Source of the DNA: an uncultured Clostridia bacterium
GTDB lineage: Bacteria; Bacillota; Clostridia; UBA1381
Length of the DNA stretch: 14,375 bases
Assembly: GCA_934454215.1 (NCBI GenBank)
Contig: CAKSGG010000086.1
Location: forward strand, 1 to 14,375
Direction: 5' to 3'
Shown here: positions 7,247 to 14,375 of the stretch, in pieces
How the letters are laid out: each line of letters starts with the position of its first letter
How positions within the stretch are numbered: position 1 is the first letter of the stretch
Made by a program: the position numbers and the translations under genes
Notes under the pieces: generated by a model
The model's database searches: none
What the model saw: the letters and a program-made list of their open reading frames with translations, nothing else
What the model was told of the DNA's origin: nothing

Positions 7247-8080
7247 TTACACTATTGCACATTGCATTGCACATCTGTTTTTATAATAATATGTGTTCTT
7301 AAATCCGATTTCTTTAAGCATACTGTAAAGCGTATCAAAGCTGTTTGCCGAATTTTCCGCTATATGTGCGTCAGAACCCGTTGTTATCAAATATCCTCCC
7401 ATATTCTTATACATTTCAATTATATGCCGTTCCGGCATAAATTCGCAGTATCCGCTATTATTATACACGCATGACGTATTAATTTCAAGTGCAATTTTAT
7501 GCTTTATAATATATTTTAAAATATTTTTTATCTTATTTTCATAAAGACCGCAGTCTATTCCGACATTGTATTTTCCGTTTATGTACCGCAGAGGACATGT
7601 CATATGTGCCAAAATATCAAAATCACAATTTTCGAGCATATACATCATATCGTCAAAATACTTATCCATATATCTTTCAGCATCGGACTTATCCATTTTT
7701 GAAAAATCAATAACGGAATACGGCATTTCATATCCGTCAAATTTCACAGCATGGACAGAGCCTATAACAACATCAAAATCATATTTTTTTAATATTTCTT
7801 CGGCAATCTCCTTATGCCAAAACGCCTCCCCCATTTCAATTCCGCGCAGAACAACTATATCGCCGTTATTTTTCTCCGCATCCTCAATTGATTCTTTTAC
7901 AAGCTTATTCAAATCAACAGTTTTGAAATACTCTATATCGCAGTGGTCTGTCACCGCAAAACCCGAAAGTCCGTTTTTTAATGCAGCCGACGCCATATCG
8001 GCAACCTCACATTCCGAATCATGAGAATGTTTTGAATGTGTGTGCATATCAAAACGGCAATTTGTATTTTTTATATTCAA
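7247..8080 (-). CDS. PHP-domain phosphoesterase, histidinol-phosphatase (HisJ/HisK)-like
   Basis: A 277-residue metal-dependent phosphatase of the polymerase-and-histidinol-phosphatase family. Metal-site motifs are in order: H13-x-H15 (MHTHS), D45-H46 (VTDH), E82 (GIEMGE), H110 (IGSVH), H159 (LAHM) and D237-x-H239 (GSDAH), a complete trinuclear set. The length and SDAH ending match HisJ-type histidinol phosphatases. No histidine-biosynthesis gene is nearby; as first gene of an operon with a polyol dehydrogenase and a sugar kinase, it more likely removes phosphate from a sugar or polyol phosphate. That is inference from context. A TTG at 8093-8095 is possible, but the TTG at 8078-8080 is preferred because GAAGGTGA (8086-8093) sits 5 bases upstream. 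Annotators may report either start. Housekeeping histidinol phosphatase remains an alternative. Confidence 0.85.
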   Translation of the reverse strand: MNIKNTNCRFDMHTHSKHSHDSECEVADMASAALKNGLSGFAVTDHCDIEYFKTVDLNKLVKESIEDAEKNNGDIVVLRGIEMGEAFWHKEIAEEILKKYDFDVVIGSVHAVKFDGYEMPYSVIDFSKMDKSDAERYMDKYFDDMMYMLENCDFDILAHMTCPLRYINGKYNVGIDCGLYENKIKNILKYIIKHKIALEINTSCVYNNSGYCEFMPERHIIEMYKNMGGYLITTGSDAHIAENSANSFDTLYSMLKEIGFKNTYYYKNRCAMQCAIV

Positions 8081-8104
8081 AATAATCACCTTCAAAATAA
8101 TATA

Positions 8105-8133
8105 TTGACATTCATATCAATCAGGTATATAAT
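8105..8133 (+). promoter_or_regulatory. Consensus SigA promoter of the DeoR-type regulator gene
   Basis: TTGACA (8105-8110), exactly 17 bases, TATAAT (8128-8133), a full consensus match reading rightwards. Transcription would begin near 8140, giving a leader of about 84 bases before the ATG at 8224. Its -10 box coincides with that of the opposing promoter. Confidence 0.75.
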
Positions 8134-8148
8134 AAATCATATTGAGCA
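8112..8148. promoter_or_regulatory. Candidate operator, imperfect direct repeat
   Basis: TCATATCAATCA (8112-8123) and TCATATTGAGCA (8137-8148) match at 9 of 12 positions, and their starts are 25 bases apart, a little over two helix turns. They bracket the shared -10 region, where a bound DeoR-family repressor would block both promoters. In AT-rich DNA such a match can be chance. Confidence 0.3.
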
Positions 8149-8157
8149 TTAAGTCAA
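8129..8157 (-). promoter_or_regulatory. SigA-type promoter of the PHP/dehydrogenase/kinase operon
   Basis: On the minus strand TTGACT (8152-8157), 17 bases, TATTAT (8129-8134). Transcription would begin near 8122, leaving a leader of about 40 bases before the TTG start at 8080. The -10 overlaps the rightward promoter's -10 by five bases. Confidence 0.65.
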
Positions 8158-8223
8158 TGCAAATCACTCAAAATGATAAAATACGCATATTTTTGATTAT
8201 ATTATTTATTGTATGGAGGGCAT

Positions 8224-8952
8224 ATGAGCAAAGAACGTGAAAAAGAAATATTAAAGCTGCTGCTTTCAAAAAAGAAAATAACGGTAAATGAGCTTTCGGA
8301 ATTGCTTTTTACAAGCGAATCATCGGTTCGCAGAGATTTGGCAAGCCTTGAAAAACAGCACCTGATAAAAAGAATGCACGGCGGAGCAATGATTGAAGAA
8401 AACAGCATATCAACACTCAAAATTCCGTTCGTAATCCGAGAGCTTGAACAGAGTGACGCAAAAATAGAAATGGCAAAACAAGCCGTCAATTACATAAATG
8501 ATTATGACGTTATATTTCTTGACGCCTCATCAAGCGCATACAGCTTAGTGCCGTTTCTTGCCGTAAAAAATCATCTTACCGTAATAACAAGCGGAATAAA
8601 AACACTGCTCAAGCTCGGCGACTACGGAATTAAAGCAATAAGCACAGGCGGTGAGCTTTTACCGTCGTGCCAATCGCTAATCGGTGAGGAAGCATATAAA
8701 ACCATTGAAGCTTTTAATGCCAACGCCGTATTTTTTTCATGCAGAGGCTTGTCCGACGACGGTTATCTCACAGATATTTCCGACCAAGAGAACAATGTCC
8801 GCAAAAAAATGATTGCACATTCCGAAAATTCGTATCTTATGTGTGCAAGCAAAAAACTCGGCAAAAAATATTTCCATAATTTATGTACGGTAAAAGATAT
8901 TTCAAAGGTAATATGTGAAATACCTATTCAAAAAAAATTCAAAAGTACATAA
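8224..8952 (+). CDS. DeoR-family transcriptional regulator (sugar-phosphate responsive)
   Basis: A 242-residue repressor-type regulator. The N-terminal winged helix-turn-helix (about 3-56) includes ITVNELSELLFTSESSVRRD and the LIKRMHGGA wing typical of DeoR proteins. The C-terminal sensor domain (about 75-235) has DASSSAYSL (100-108), TSGIKTLL, TGGEL (141-145), the FSCRGLSDDGYLTD stretch (171-184) and the QENNVRKKMI helix. This is the isomerase-like fold that binds a phosphorylated sugar. A TTG five codons earlier is open, but it precedes the GGAGGG ribosome binding site, so the ATG at 8224 is the start. It is divergent from the PHP/dehydrogenase/kinase operon with overlapping promoters and so probably represses both the operon and itself, released by a sugar phosphate that the pathway handles. 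The effector is unknown. Confidence 0.92.
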   Translation: MSKEREKEILKLLLSKKKITVNELSELLFTSESSVRRDLASLEKQHLIKRMHGGAMIEENSISTLKIPFVIRELEQSDAKIEMAKQAVNYINDYDVIFLDASSSAYSLVPFLAVKNHLTVITSGIKTLLKLGDYGIKAISTGGELLPSCQSLIGEEAYKTIEAFNANAVFFSCRGLSDDGYLTDISDQENNVRKKMIAHSENSYLMCASKKLGKKYFHNLCTVKDISKVICEIPIQKKFKST

Positions 8953-8963
8953 CCTATCTGTAA

Positions 8964-8992
8964 TTGACTTTTGCGCCGTAATATGGTATAAT
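8964..8992 (+). promoter_or_regulatory. SigA-type promoter of the lipoprotein-fbp operon
   Basis: TTGACT (8964-8969), 17-base spacer, TATAAT (8987-8992). The start of transcription would be near 8999, only about 27 bases before the lipoprotein start. It begins 11 bases after the DeoR-type gene ends, and no terminator was seen between the two. Confidence 0.75.
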
Positions 8993-9025
8993 TAAAGCAA
9001 AGTTCCATGAGGGAGAATGATTATT

Positions 9026-9784
9026 ATGAAAGAAAAATTAAAGAAATTTCTATCCGTTATTTTATCCGTTATGATGCTTACGGCGATAACATCATGCGGA
9101 AAGGATAAAAGAAAGTCACAACTTGAAGAAGCCACAGGCTCAGCAAAACAGGCAGAGGCTCTTGAAAAAGCCAAAGAAGAATCACAGGCAGACAATAAAG
9201 CCGATGAAAATGCAAAGCAGGACGAAAAAAAGAACAGCTCTGCAAAAAATGAACAGAGCAATGCCGTTTCATCTGACAATACGCAGGAGGAAAATATTGA
9301 ATATGCGCCCGGTACGCTTACCGATGATTCGTTTGAAAGCAAATTTATCGGCGTTAAATTCTCACTTCCGTCCGACTGCCGTATGATGTCGAAATCAGAC
9401 CTTGATAATCAGAACGACCAGGTTAAAAAAAGTGATGACGAAGCGCAAAAATATATGAATTACGAGGCTGTTATTACAAACCCCGACGACAAAATGCAAA
9501 TAATTGTCTGCGTTGACGGAAATAAAGGCAGCTACAGCGAACTTGACTATCTTGCCGTTGTTGCGGAAAATTACAGAAAAGCCGGCGCAGAAGTTGAGGA
9601 TAACGCATATCCCAAAGAAATTGCCGGTAAAGAATATCTCTCAATAAGCACCTCATCAAACGGAGGAAAGGTAAGCTACTGCGTCAGAAAAAGCGGTGAT
9701 TATATGATAACATTTATAACCGTATGCGCCGACGGCAGCGAAGATAAAATGGATAAGCTGCTTGGAGAATTTAAAAAATATTAA
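9026..9784 (+). CDS. Lipoprotein of unknown function with charged linker
   Basis: A 252-residue membrane-anchored lipoprotein. The signal peptide has positive residues (KEKLKK), a hydrophobic core (FLSVILSVMMLTA) and the lipobox ITSC with lipidated C24. Residues about 28-92 form a low-complexity linker rich in E, K, A, Q, N and S with no predicted fold. Residues about 98-252 form a globular domain starting DSFESKFIGVKFSLP and ending LLGEFKKY, which resembles in pattern PsbP-like or small secreted domains with repeated strands, but I do not recognise the family. An ATG at 9017 is only one base beyond the ribosome binding site GAGGGAG, so the ATG at 9026, 10 bases away, is preferred. It is the first gene of the operon, 11 bases before fbp; the reason for this pairing is not evident. 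Confidence 0.85.
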   Translation: MKEKLKKFLSVILSVMMLTAITSCGKDKRKSQLEEATGSAKQAEALEKAKEESQADNKADENAKQDEKKNSSAKNEQSNAVSSDNTQEENIEYAPGTLTDDSFESKFIGVKFSLPSDCRMMSKSDLDNQNDQVKKSDDEAQKYMNYEAVITNPDDKMQIIVCVDGNKGSYSELDYLAVVAENYRKAGAEVEDNAYPKEIAGKEYLSISTSSNGGKVSYCVRKSGDYMITFITVCADGSEDKMDKLLGEFKKY

Positions 9785-9795
9785 GAGGAATTAAT

Positions 9796-11754
9796 ATGAA
9801 TTATAATACCGAATACTTAAAGCTTCTTGCCGAACAATATCCCGATATAAAATCCGCATGCACGGAAATAATTCGGTTGCAGTCTTTGTTAAAGCTGCCA
9901 AAGCTTACGGAGCATTTCATGAGCGATATTCACGGAGAATATGAATCGTTTCTGCATATTTTAAAAAATGCTTCGGGGGTTATAAAATATAAAATCAAGA
10001 CAATTTACGGCAGAACACTTTCGGAAGCGGACAGACAAACGCTGTGTACATTAATATATTACCCCGAGCAAAAGCTTGACGATATAAAACACACCGTCAC
10101 TGATATTGACGACTGGTACAAAATAACGCTTTACCGCCTTATTGAGATATGCCGTCTGTTTTCCGAAAAGTATACAAGAGCCGCAGTACGCAAGCTTCTG
10201 CCGAAATCCTTCGGCGGCACAATTGACGAGCTTGTTCACGCCCCTACCGACTACGGAACGGACAAAGAAGAATATTACAATGAATCAATCCGATGTATAA
10301 TCGAGCTTGGGCAGGCAGACGATTTTATAGTTGATATTGCGGAGCTTATTCAAAAGCTTGCAATAGGCAGACTTCATATTATAGGCGACATTTTTGACAG
10401 AGGTCCGAGAGCCGACATAATTCTTGATACACTGATGAATTATCACAGTGTAGATATTCAATGGGGAAACCATGACGTTCAGTGGATGGGTGCCGCCGCC
10501 GGCTCGTTTGCCTGCATTGCAAATGTTTTATCGGTTTCGACAAAATATGCGAATTTTGATTGTCTTGAAGACGGATACGGTATAAATATGCGTCCACTCA
10601 CCGTTTTTGCAATGGAAATTTACAAAGATGACCCTTGCGACTGCTTTAAGCTGCGCAATCCGAATCATGTTCGTTTATCGCAGCATGACGGAGATTTATG
10701 GGCAAAAATGCACAAGGCTATTTCGGTTATACAATTCAAGCTTGAAGGTCAGATTATAAAAAATCATCCCGAATTTATGATGGAAAATCATCTGATGCTT
10801 GACAAGGTGGATTTCAATAATTATACAATTACAATAGACGGCAAAAAATATACTTTAAAGGATAAAAATTTTCCGACAATAAATCCCGATTCGCCTTTTG
10901 AACTGACCGCATACGAAAAATCGCTTATGGAATCTCTGCGTTCATCCTTTCTGCATTCGGAAAAATTGCAGGCACACGTTAAATTTCTGTATTCAAAGGG
11001 CAGCATGTACCTGTGCTATAATAATAACCTGTTATATCACGGCTGTATTCCCATGACGAAAAACGGAGATTTCAGAGAGGTTATCTTAAAGGGTGTTCGG
11101 GTAAGCGGAAAATCACTTCTTGACAAAGCGGAGCAAATCGCACGCGAGGGCTACTTCGGTAAAAAAGGCACACCCGAAAAAAGCTACGGTGAAGATTTTC
11201 TGTGGTTTCTGTGGTGCGGTTCATTTTCTCCCGTATACGGAAAAAATAAAATGACCGCTTTTGAAAGATATTTTATTGACGATGAAAGCACATGGACTGA
11301 AATTAAAGACCCATATTATAAGCTGTCGGATAAGCCCGAAATATGCCAAAAAATTTTAAATGAATTTGGTATTGATTATAATGATTTTTCACATATTATA
11401 AACGGGCATGTGCCGGTAAAAATAAAAAAAGGAGAAAGTCCCGTAAAAGCCGACGGAAAACTCCTTGTAATTGACGGCGGGCTGTCAAAAGCTTACCAGC
11501 CTGTTACGGGAATTGCAGGATATACGCTGCTTTTCAATTCTCACGGACTGCTGCTCAGCGAACATGGCTCGTTTGAAAGCATAGAAAAGGCAATAAAAGA
11601 AGAAACAGATATTTATTCAAGCCTTGACGAAATAGCAGACGCACCGAAACGCATACTGGTTGAGGATACCGATGCGGGTAAAATATGGAAAACCAAAATC
11701 CGTTCACTTCGTGCTCTTGTCGAAGCATACCAAAAAGGTCTTTTAAGAGGCTGA
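9796..11754 (+). CDS. fbp: Fructose-1,6-bisphosphatase, class III
   Basis: Gluconeogenic enzyme that hydrolyses fructose 1,6-bisphosphate to fructose 6-phosphate and phosphate in the cytoplasm. Its 652 residues match the class III family of Firmicutes (about 640-670). Metallophosphoesterase motifs are clear: SDIHGEYESF with D44 and H46, IGDIFDRGPRAD with D198, D201 and R202, GNHD (224-227) with N225, H226 and D227, and the later INGHVPVK histidine. Long insertions between motifs are typical of class III. AGAGGA lies 7 bases before the ATG. It follows the lipoprotein gene by 11 bases and precedes a HAD phosphatase by 29, so it belongs to that operon. It lies beside the sugar-kinase cluster, but no direct pathway link is shown. 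Confidence 0.96.
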   Translation: MNYNTEYLKLLAEQYPDIKSACTEIIRLQSLLKLPKLTEHFMSDIHGEYESFLHILKNASGVIKYKIKTIYGRTLSEADRQTLCTLIYYPEQKLDDIKHTVTDIDDWYKITLYRLIEICRLFSEKYTRAAVRKLLPKSFGGTIDELVHAPTDYGTDKEEYYNESIRCIIELGQADDFIVDIAELIQKLAIGRLHIIGDIFDRGPRADIILDTLMNYHSVDIQWGNHDVQWMGAAAGSFACIANVLSVSTKYANFDCLEDGYGINMRPLTVFAMEIYKDDPCDCFKLRNPNHVRLSQHDGDLWAKMHKAISVIQFKLEGQIIKNHPEFMMENHLMLDKVDFNNYTITIDGKKYTLKDKNFPTINPDSPFELTAYEKSLMESLRSSFLHSEKLQAHVKFLYSKGSMYLCYNNNLLYHGCIPMTKNGDFREVILKGVRVSGKSLLDKAEQIAREGYFGKKGTPEKSYGEDFLWFLWCGSFSPVYGKNKMTAFERYFIDDESTWTEIKDPYYKLSDKPEICQKILNEFGIDYNDFSHIINGHVPVKIKKGESPVKADGKLLVIDGGLSKAYQPVTGIAGYTLLFNSHGLLLSEHGSFESIEKAIKEETDIYSSLDEIADAPKRILVEDTDAGKIWKTKIRSLRALVEAYQKGLLRG

Positions 11755-11783
11755 CAAAATGATATAAGGGGGGGGTATTATCT

Positions 11784-12605
11784 ATGGGAAAATTCAGCGG
11801 AAAGCTTATATGCACCGATTTGGACGACACACTTTTAACCGATGATAAAAAAATTTCAGATGAAAACATAAACGCCATTAAATATTTTATGGATAACGGA
11901 GGATATTTTGCATTTGCAACAGGCCGTATTCCGCACGGAACGCAAATGTTTTTAAAATATATAATGCCGAACGCTCCTATAATATGTATTAACGGTGCGG
12001 CAATATACGATTATCAAAAACAGGAATTTGTTCGTATATCCAAGCTTGACAAACAGAAAGCCGCAAAGGCTATTGATTACGTCGATAAAAATTTTCCGAC
12101 GGCAGGCATTGAAATCTGTTCTGTTGATACCGCATATTTTTATAAAAGCAATCATATTCTTGAAGAACAGAAACGGTTTGAAAATTTTCCCGATAATTAT
12201 GTGGACGATTATCGGGATATTCATGACGATTGGGTGAAAGCACTTTTTACGGTTGAAGCTGATGAAATAAGCGCCTTGAAAGCTCTTATTGCCGAAAGCG
12301 ATTTTTATAATGAGTTTTCTTTTATGCAGTCAAGTCCGTGGTATTACGAAATTCTCCCGAAAAATGCAACCAAGGGAGATATGCTTTTAAAGCTTGCCGA
12401 TTATTTAGGCGTTAAACGTGAAAATACAATTGCATTCGGTGATAATGAGAATGATGTAACTCTCGTGAAGAATGCCGGAATCGGCGTTGCCGTTCAAAAC
12501 GCTATGGAGACTGTAAAGCAGGCTGCCGATATTATAACTGTAGATAACAATTCTCATGCAATCGCCGCAATTATAAATCATATAGATAAATCGGAATGTC
12601 GCTGA
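11784..12605 (+). CDS. HAD-superfamily hydrolase, Cof-type (subfamily IIB)
   Basis: A 273-residue phosphatase of the haloacid dehalogenase superfamily. Motif I is CTDLDDTLL with the nucleophile D12 and acid/base D14. Motif II is FATGR (T46). K197 in NATKGDML is motif III, and FGDNENDV (D220, D224) is motif IV. The large cap between motifs II and III and the AGIGVAVQNA sequence mark the Cof/YidA branch, which acts on sugar phosphates, flavin mononucleotide or similar small molecules; the exact substrate cannot be read. The ribosome binding site lies in an unbroken run of eight G (11768-11775), 8 bases from the ATG, an unusual form. It is last in the lipoprotein-fbp operon; its stop codon lies in the loop of the terminator hairpin. 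Confidence 0.92.
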   Translation: MGKFSGKLICTDLDDTLLTDDKKISDENINAIKYFMDNGGYFAFATGRIPHGTQMFLKYIMPNAPIICINGAAIYDYQKQEFVRISKLDKQKAAKAIDYVDKNFPTAGIEICSVDTAYFYKSNHILEEQKRFENFPDNYVDDYRDIHDDWVKALFTVEADEISALKALIAESDFYNEFSFMQSSPWYYEILPKNATKGDMLLKLADYLGVKRENTIAFGDNENDVTLVKNAGIGVAVQNAMETVKQAADIITVDNNSHAIAAIINHIDKSECR

Positions 12606-12619
12606 CATTCCGATTTTTT
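12588..12619 (+). terminator. Rho-independent terminator overlapping the end of the HAD gene
   Basis: AAATCGGAATGTC (12588-12600) pairs perfectly over 13 bases with GACATTCCGATTT (12604-12616) around a 3-base loop, followed by further T. The first arm is coding sequence for the last residues of the HAD protein, and the TGA stop (12603-12605) is at the loop. It also lies at the end of the convergent LuxR-type gene (stop 12618-12620), but on the minus strand only three T follow the stem, so it should stop that transcript less well. Confidence 0.88.
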
Positions 12620-14375
12620 ATATTATATGTAATTTTTCAGCCGTCGTTTTTGCCTCACTGCGGCGCTTTACACCAAGCTTTTGCAAAATATGGCTTACAT
12701 GGCTTTTTACCGTTGCAAGCTGAATATTTAATATTTTCCCTATTTCGGAATTGCTCTTATCCGCACACAAAAGACGAAGTACCTGCAATTCAGCCTCGGT
12801 AAGCTTTTCAATCAGACTGCTTTTCGGTTTTAAAAAATCGGGATAATATACCGCCTGACCTCTGGTTTCTTTAATTGTTCTTTTCATAAACTCAGACGTT
12901 TTACCGACATACATTTCTTCAAGCAGCGGCAAAACAGCCGCACCGTATACGCTTACTGTTCTCACAAAACCGTATTCCTCCGCAATTTTTACGGCGTCTG
13001 TAATTTCTTTTTTCCATGTTTCATCATTTTTTCTGAAATCCGCAATTGCTTTTAATATTTTCAAATGTACAGTGTCAATATGTCTTTCACATTTTTCGCA
13101 GTACGGCTCAAGCGGTGAAAGCGTCAGCAGTGCCGAATCATTATCTCCGAAAGCCAGTTCAGTCATTGCCTCGGTAAAATACTGATACCTTTTAAGAGTC
13201 CTTATTTTCAGAGGGTCCTTCGGCGCTTTGTCACGATACCATTCATCAGTATAGTCAGTATCTCCAAGCCTTAACGCAATACGGCACAGCATAGCGTCAA
13301 TATTGGGCATAAAACGGCTGTTTCCGCTTTCATAAAACCTTTCCTTCAACGATTCAAGCGTATGACGTGCATCGTCTGCTTTGCCTGCATCTACCTGATT
13401 TCGTACAAGCAATCCTACAACAGCAAATTCAATATCGGGCGTACCCTTGCTTTGAATCTCATTCAGCTTTGCCACAAGCGACAGCATTTTGTTCGATATG
13501 TTTTCTCCTTTTTCAAACTTGCTTTCCGTAATTGCACAATCCGCAAGCCCTACTCCGTCCTTGCCAAGAATCCCTTCTACAGGTATTCTCATCGTGGCAT
13601 ACAGAAAATCATCTTTTTTGCTCCAATTTGAAAAATCCTTGCCGCCGTTCATAATACTCGGCAGCGTACTCGTAACCGAAAACGGCATCAGCTTAATTTC
13701 TTTACGTGTTACAAGTTTAAATGCCATGCTTATAGTATCAATAAGCCCCGTCACTCCTCGCTGCGGCAATGTAATATCAAGCCATACCAACCGATTTCTT
13801 GCCTCTGCCGCCGCTGCGTCAGAACGTTTTCGCACTTCCGCAAATTCCTTTAGAGTATCATACCACTTCTCCGAACCGTCATAGTCCGCATGAAGTGCGC
13901 ACAGCATACTTTTCCCCTGCATAAGCGAGGGACTTCCTGCAATAATCTCATCTGAAAGCGAGAGATAATAGTTTTCAAGCTCTTCATAATATCCCATACC
14001 CGGATGCAATGACGTAATCTTAATAATAAGCTCGGATACTTTGTTTTGCTCTCTGCTTTTTGAATAAAATTCAAGCGCTTTTACATAATCCTCATGAAGT
14101 TCGTAGTAAAGCCCTCCCCTGCTGTAAAGCGCTCTCTTTTGTTCATCGTTATAATACCTGTCCTGTTCCCATATAAGAAAATCTCCGAAAATCTCCCTGA
14201 AACAAAACTCCTCCTCATTATCGCTTTTAAGCATACGTGAAACCTTTTGCAGCTTTGCCAATATCATGCCCGCTTCGGAATTACCGCTTACCATTTTCGC
14301 AAGCTCTGTATTAAATCTTTCAAACGGCGCAAGTTCCAGCAAAAAACGTCTTATCGGCAAATCAAATCTGCAAAA
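12618..14375 (-). CDS. LuxR-family regulator of the MalT/LAL type, C-terminal part (N-terminus beyond the window)
   Basis: The frame stays open to the right edge, so the gene is cut by the window. At least 585 residues are visible. The first part (ending LLELAPFERFNTELAKMVSG, then FCFREIFGDFLIW) resembles the region just after the ATPase domain of MalT-like regulators. The long middle (to about residue 515) is helical and resembles TPR-type repeats. The last 61 residues are a LuxR helix-turn-helix (LTEAELQVLRLLCADKSNS, then IGKILNIQLATVKSHVSHIL and a QKLGVKRR turn). Full-length relatives are about 800-900 residues with an N-terminal P-loop ATPase that binds ATP and an inducer. It ends 15 bases from the convergent HAD gene. 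The inducer and targets are unknown. A TTG at 14358-14360 could be taken for the start but is not, because homology continues past it. Confidence 0.88.
   Translation of the reverse strand, partial: FCRFDLPIRRFLLELAPFERFNTELAKMVSGNSEAGMILAKLQKVSRMLKSDNEEEFCFREIFGDFLIWEQDRYYNDEQKRALYSRGGLYYELHEDYVKALEFYSKSREQNKVSELIIKITSLHPGMGYYEELENYYLSLSDEIIAGSPSLMQGKSMLCALHADYDGSEKWYDTLKEFAEVRKRSDAAAAEARNRLVWLDITLPQRGVTGLIDTISMAFKLVTRKEIKLMPFSVTSTLPSIMNGGKDFSNWSKKDDFLYATMRIPVEGILGKDGVGLADCAITESKFEKGENISNKMLSLVAKLNEIQSKGTPDIEFAVVGLLVRNQVDAGKADDARHTLESLKERFYESGNSRFMPNIDAMLCRIALRLGDTDYTDEWYRDKAPKDPLKIRTLKRYQYFTEAMTELAFGDNDSALLTLSPLEPYCEKCERHIDTVHLKILKAIADFRKNDETWKKEITDAVKIAEEYGFVRTVSVYGAAVLPLLEEMYVGKTSEFMKRTIKETRGQAVYYPDFLKPKSSLIEKLTEAELQVLRLLCADKSNSEIGKILNIQLATVKSHVSHILQKLGVKRRSEAKTTAEKLHII

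Noticed and set aside
7566..8024. Open rightward frame of about 150 codons
   Set aside because: Antisense to the PHP enzyme with its complete set of metal ligands.
13489..13884. Open rightward frame of about 130 codons
   Set aside because: Antisense to the LuxR-type regulator, with no start signal and no family resemblance.
1..14375. CRISPR array, tRNA, rRNA, riboswitch, insertion sequence or phage genes
   Set aside because: No regularly spaced repeats, cloverleaf, transposase motifs or terminal inverted repeats were seen; intergenic gaps are too short for a riboswitch except 8081-8223 and 1524-1700, which hold promoters.

Overview
The window is AT-rich bacterial DNA from a Gram-positive Firmicute, most likely a Clostridia gut or rumen type. 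The reasons are strong AGGAGG-like ribosome binding sites, several SigA promoters with a 17-base spacer, a class III fructose-1,6-bisphosphatase, an LplB/LplC-type sugar permease pair with a YesM/YesN two-component system, and a DeoR-controlled sugar cluster. The species cannot be named from this sequence.

Region 1 (1-4682) is a carbohydrate-sensing and uptake locus that is broken at its left end. Two ABC permease genes (lplB-like, then lplC-like) run leftwards. The second loses its C-terminal half at about base 157, where the DNA switches to the 5' part of a type I restriction specificity gene (hsdS) on the other strand. Divergently, a YesN-like AraC-type response regulator and a YesM-like histidine kinase form a two-gene operon. 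Facing promoters lie in the 177-base gap between the divergent operons. A bidirectional terminator closes the kinase gene.

Region 2 (4689-8952) begins with a small zinc-ribbon/DUF4870-like membrane protein that has its own near-perfect promoter. Next is a three-gene leftward operon, in transcription order: a PHP-family phosphoesterase, a zinc-dependent polyol/alcohol dehydrogenase and a PfkB-family sugar kinase. A DeoR-family regulator is transcribed away from it. The two divergent promoters share almost the same -10 bases, so polymerase can probably occupy only one at a time. The enzymes fit a route that removes phosphate, oxidises the polyol to a ketose, and phosphorylates it again. The substrate is unknown.

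Region 3 (8964-12619) is a rightward operon: a lipoprotein of unknown function, class III fructose-1,6-bisphosphatase, and a Cof-type HAD phosphatase. It ends in a terminator whose stem overlaps the end of the last gene.

Region 4 (12618-14375) is the C-terminal part of a large MalT/LAL-type LuxR regulator on the minus strand. Its N-terminal ATPase part would lie beyond the right edge. No tRNA, rRNA, CRISPR array, insertion sequence or complete defence system was seen, and no gene-free stretch exceeds 300 bases. The most unusual features are the hsdS/permease junction and the phosphatase-dehydrogenase-kinase operon with its shared-(-10) control region.
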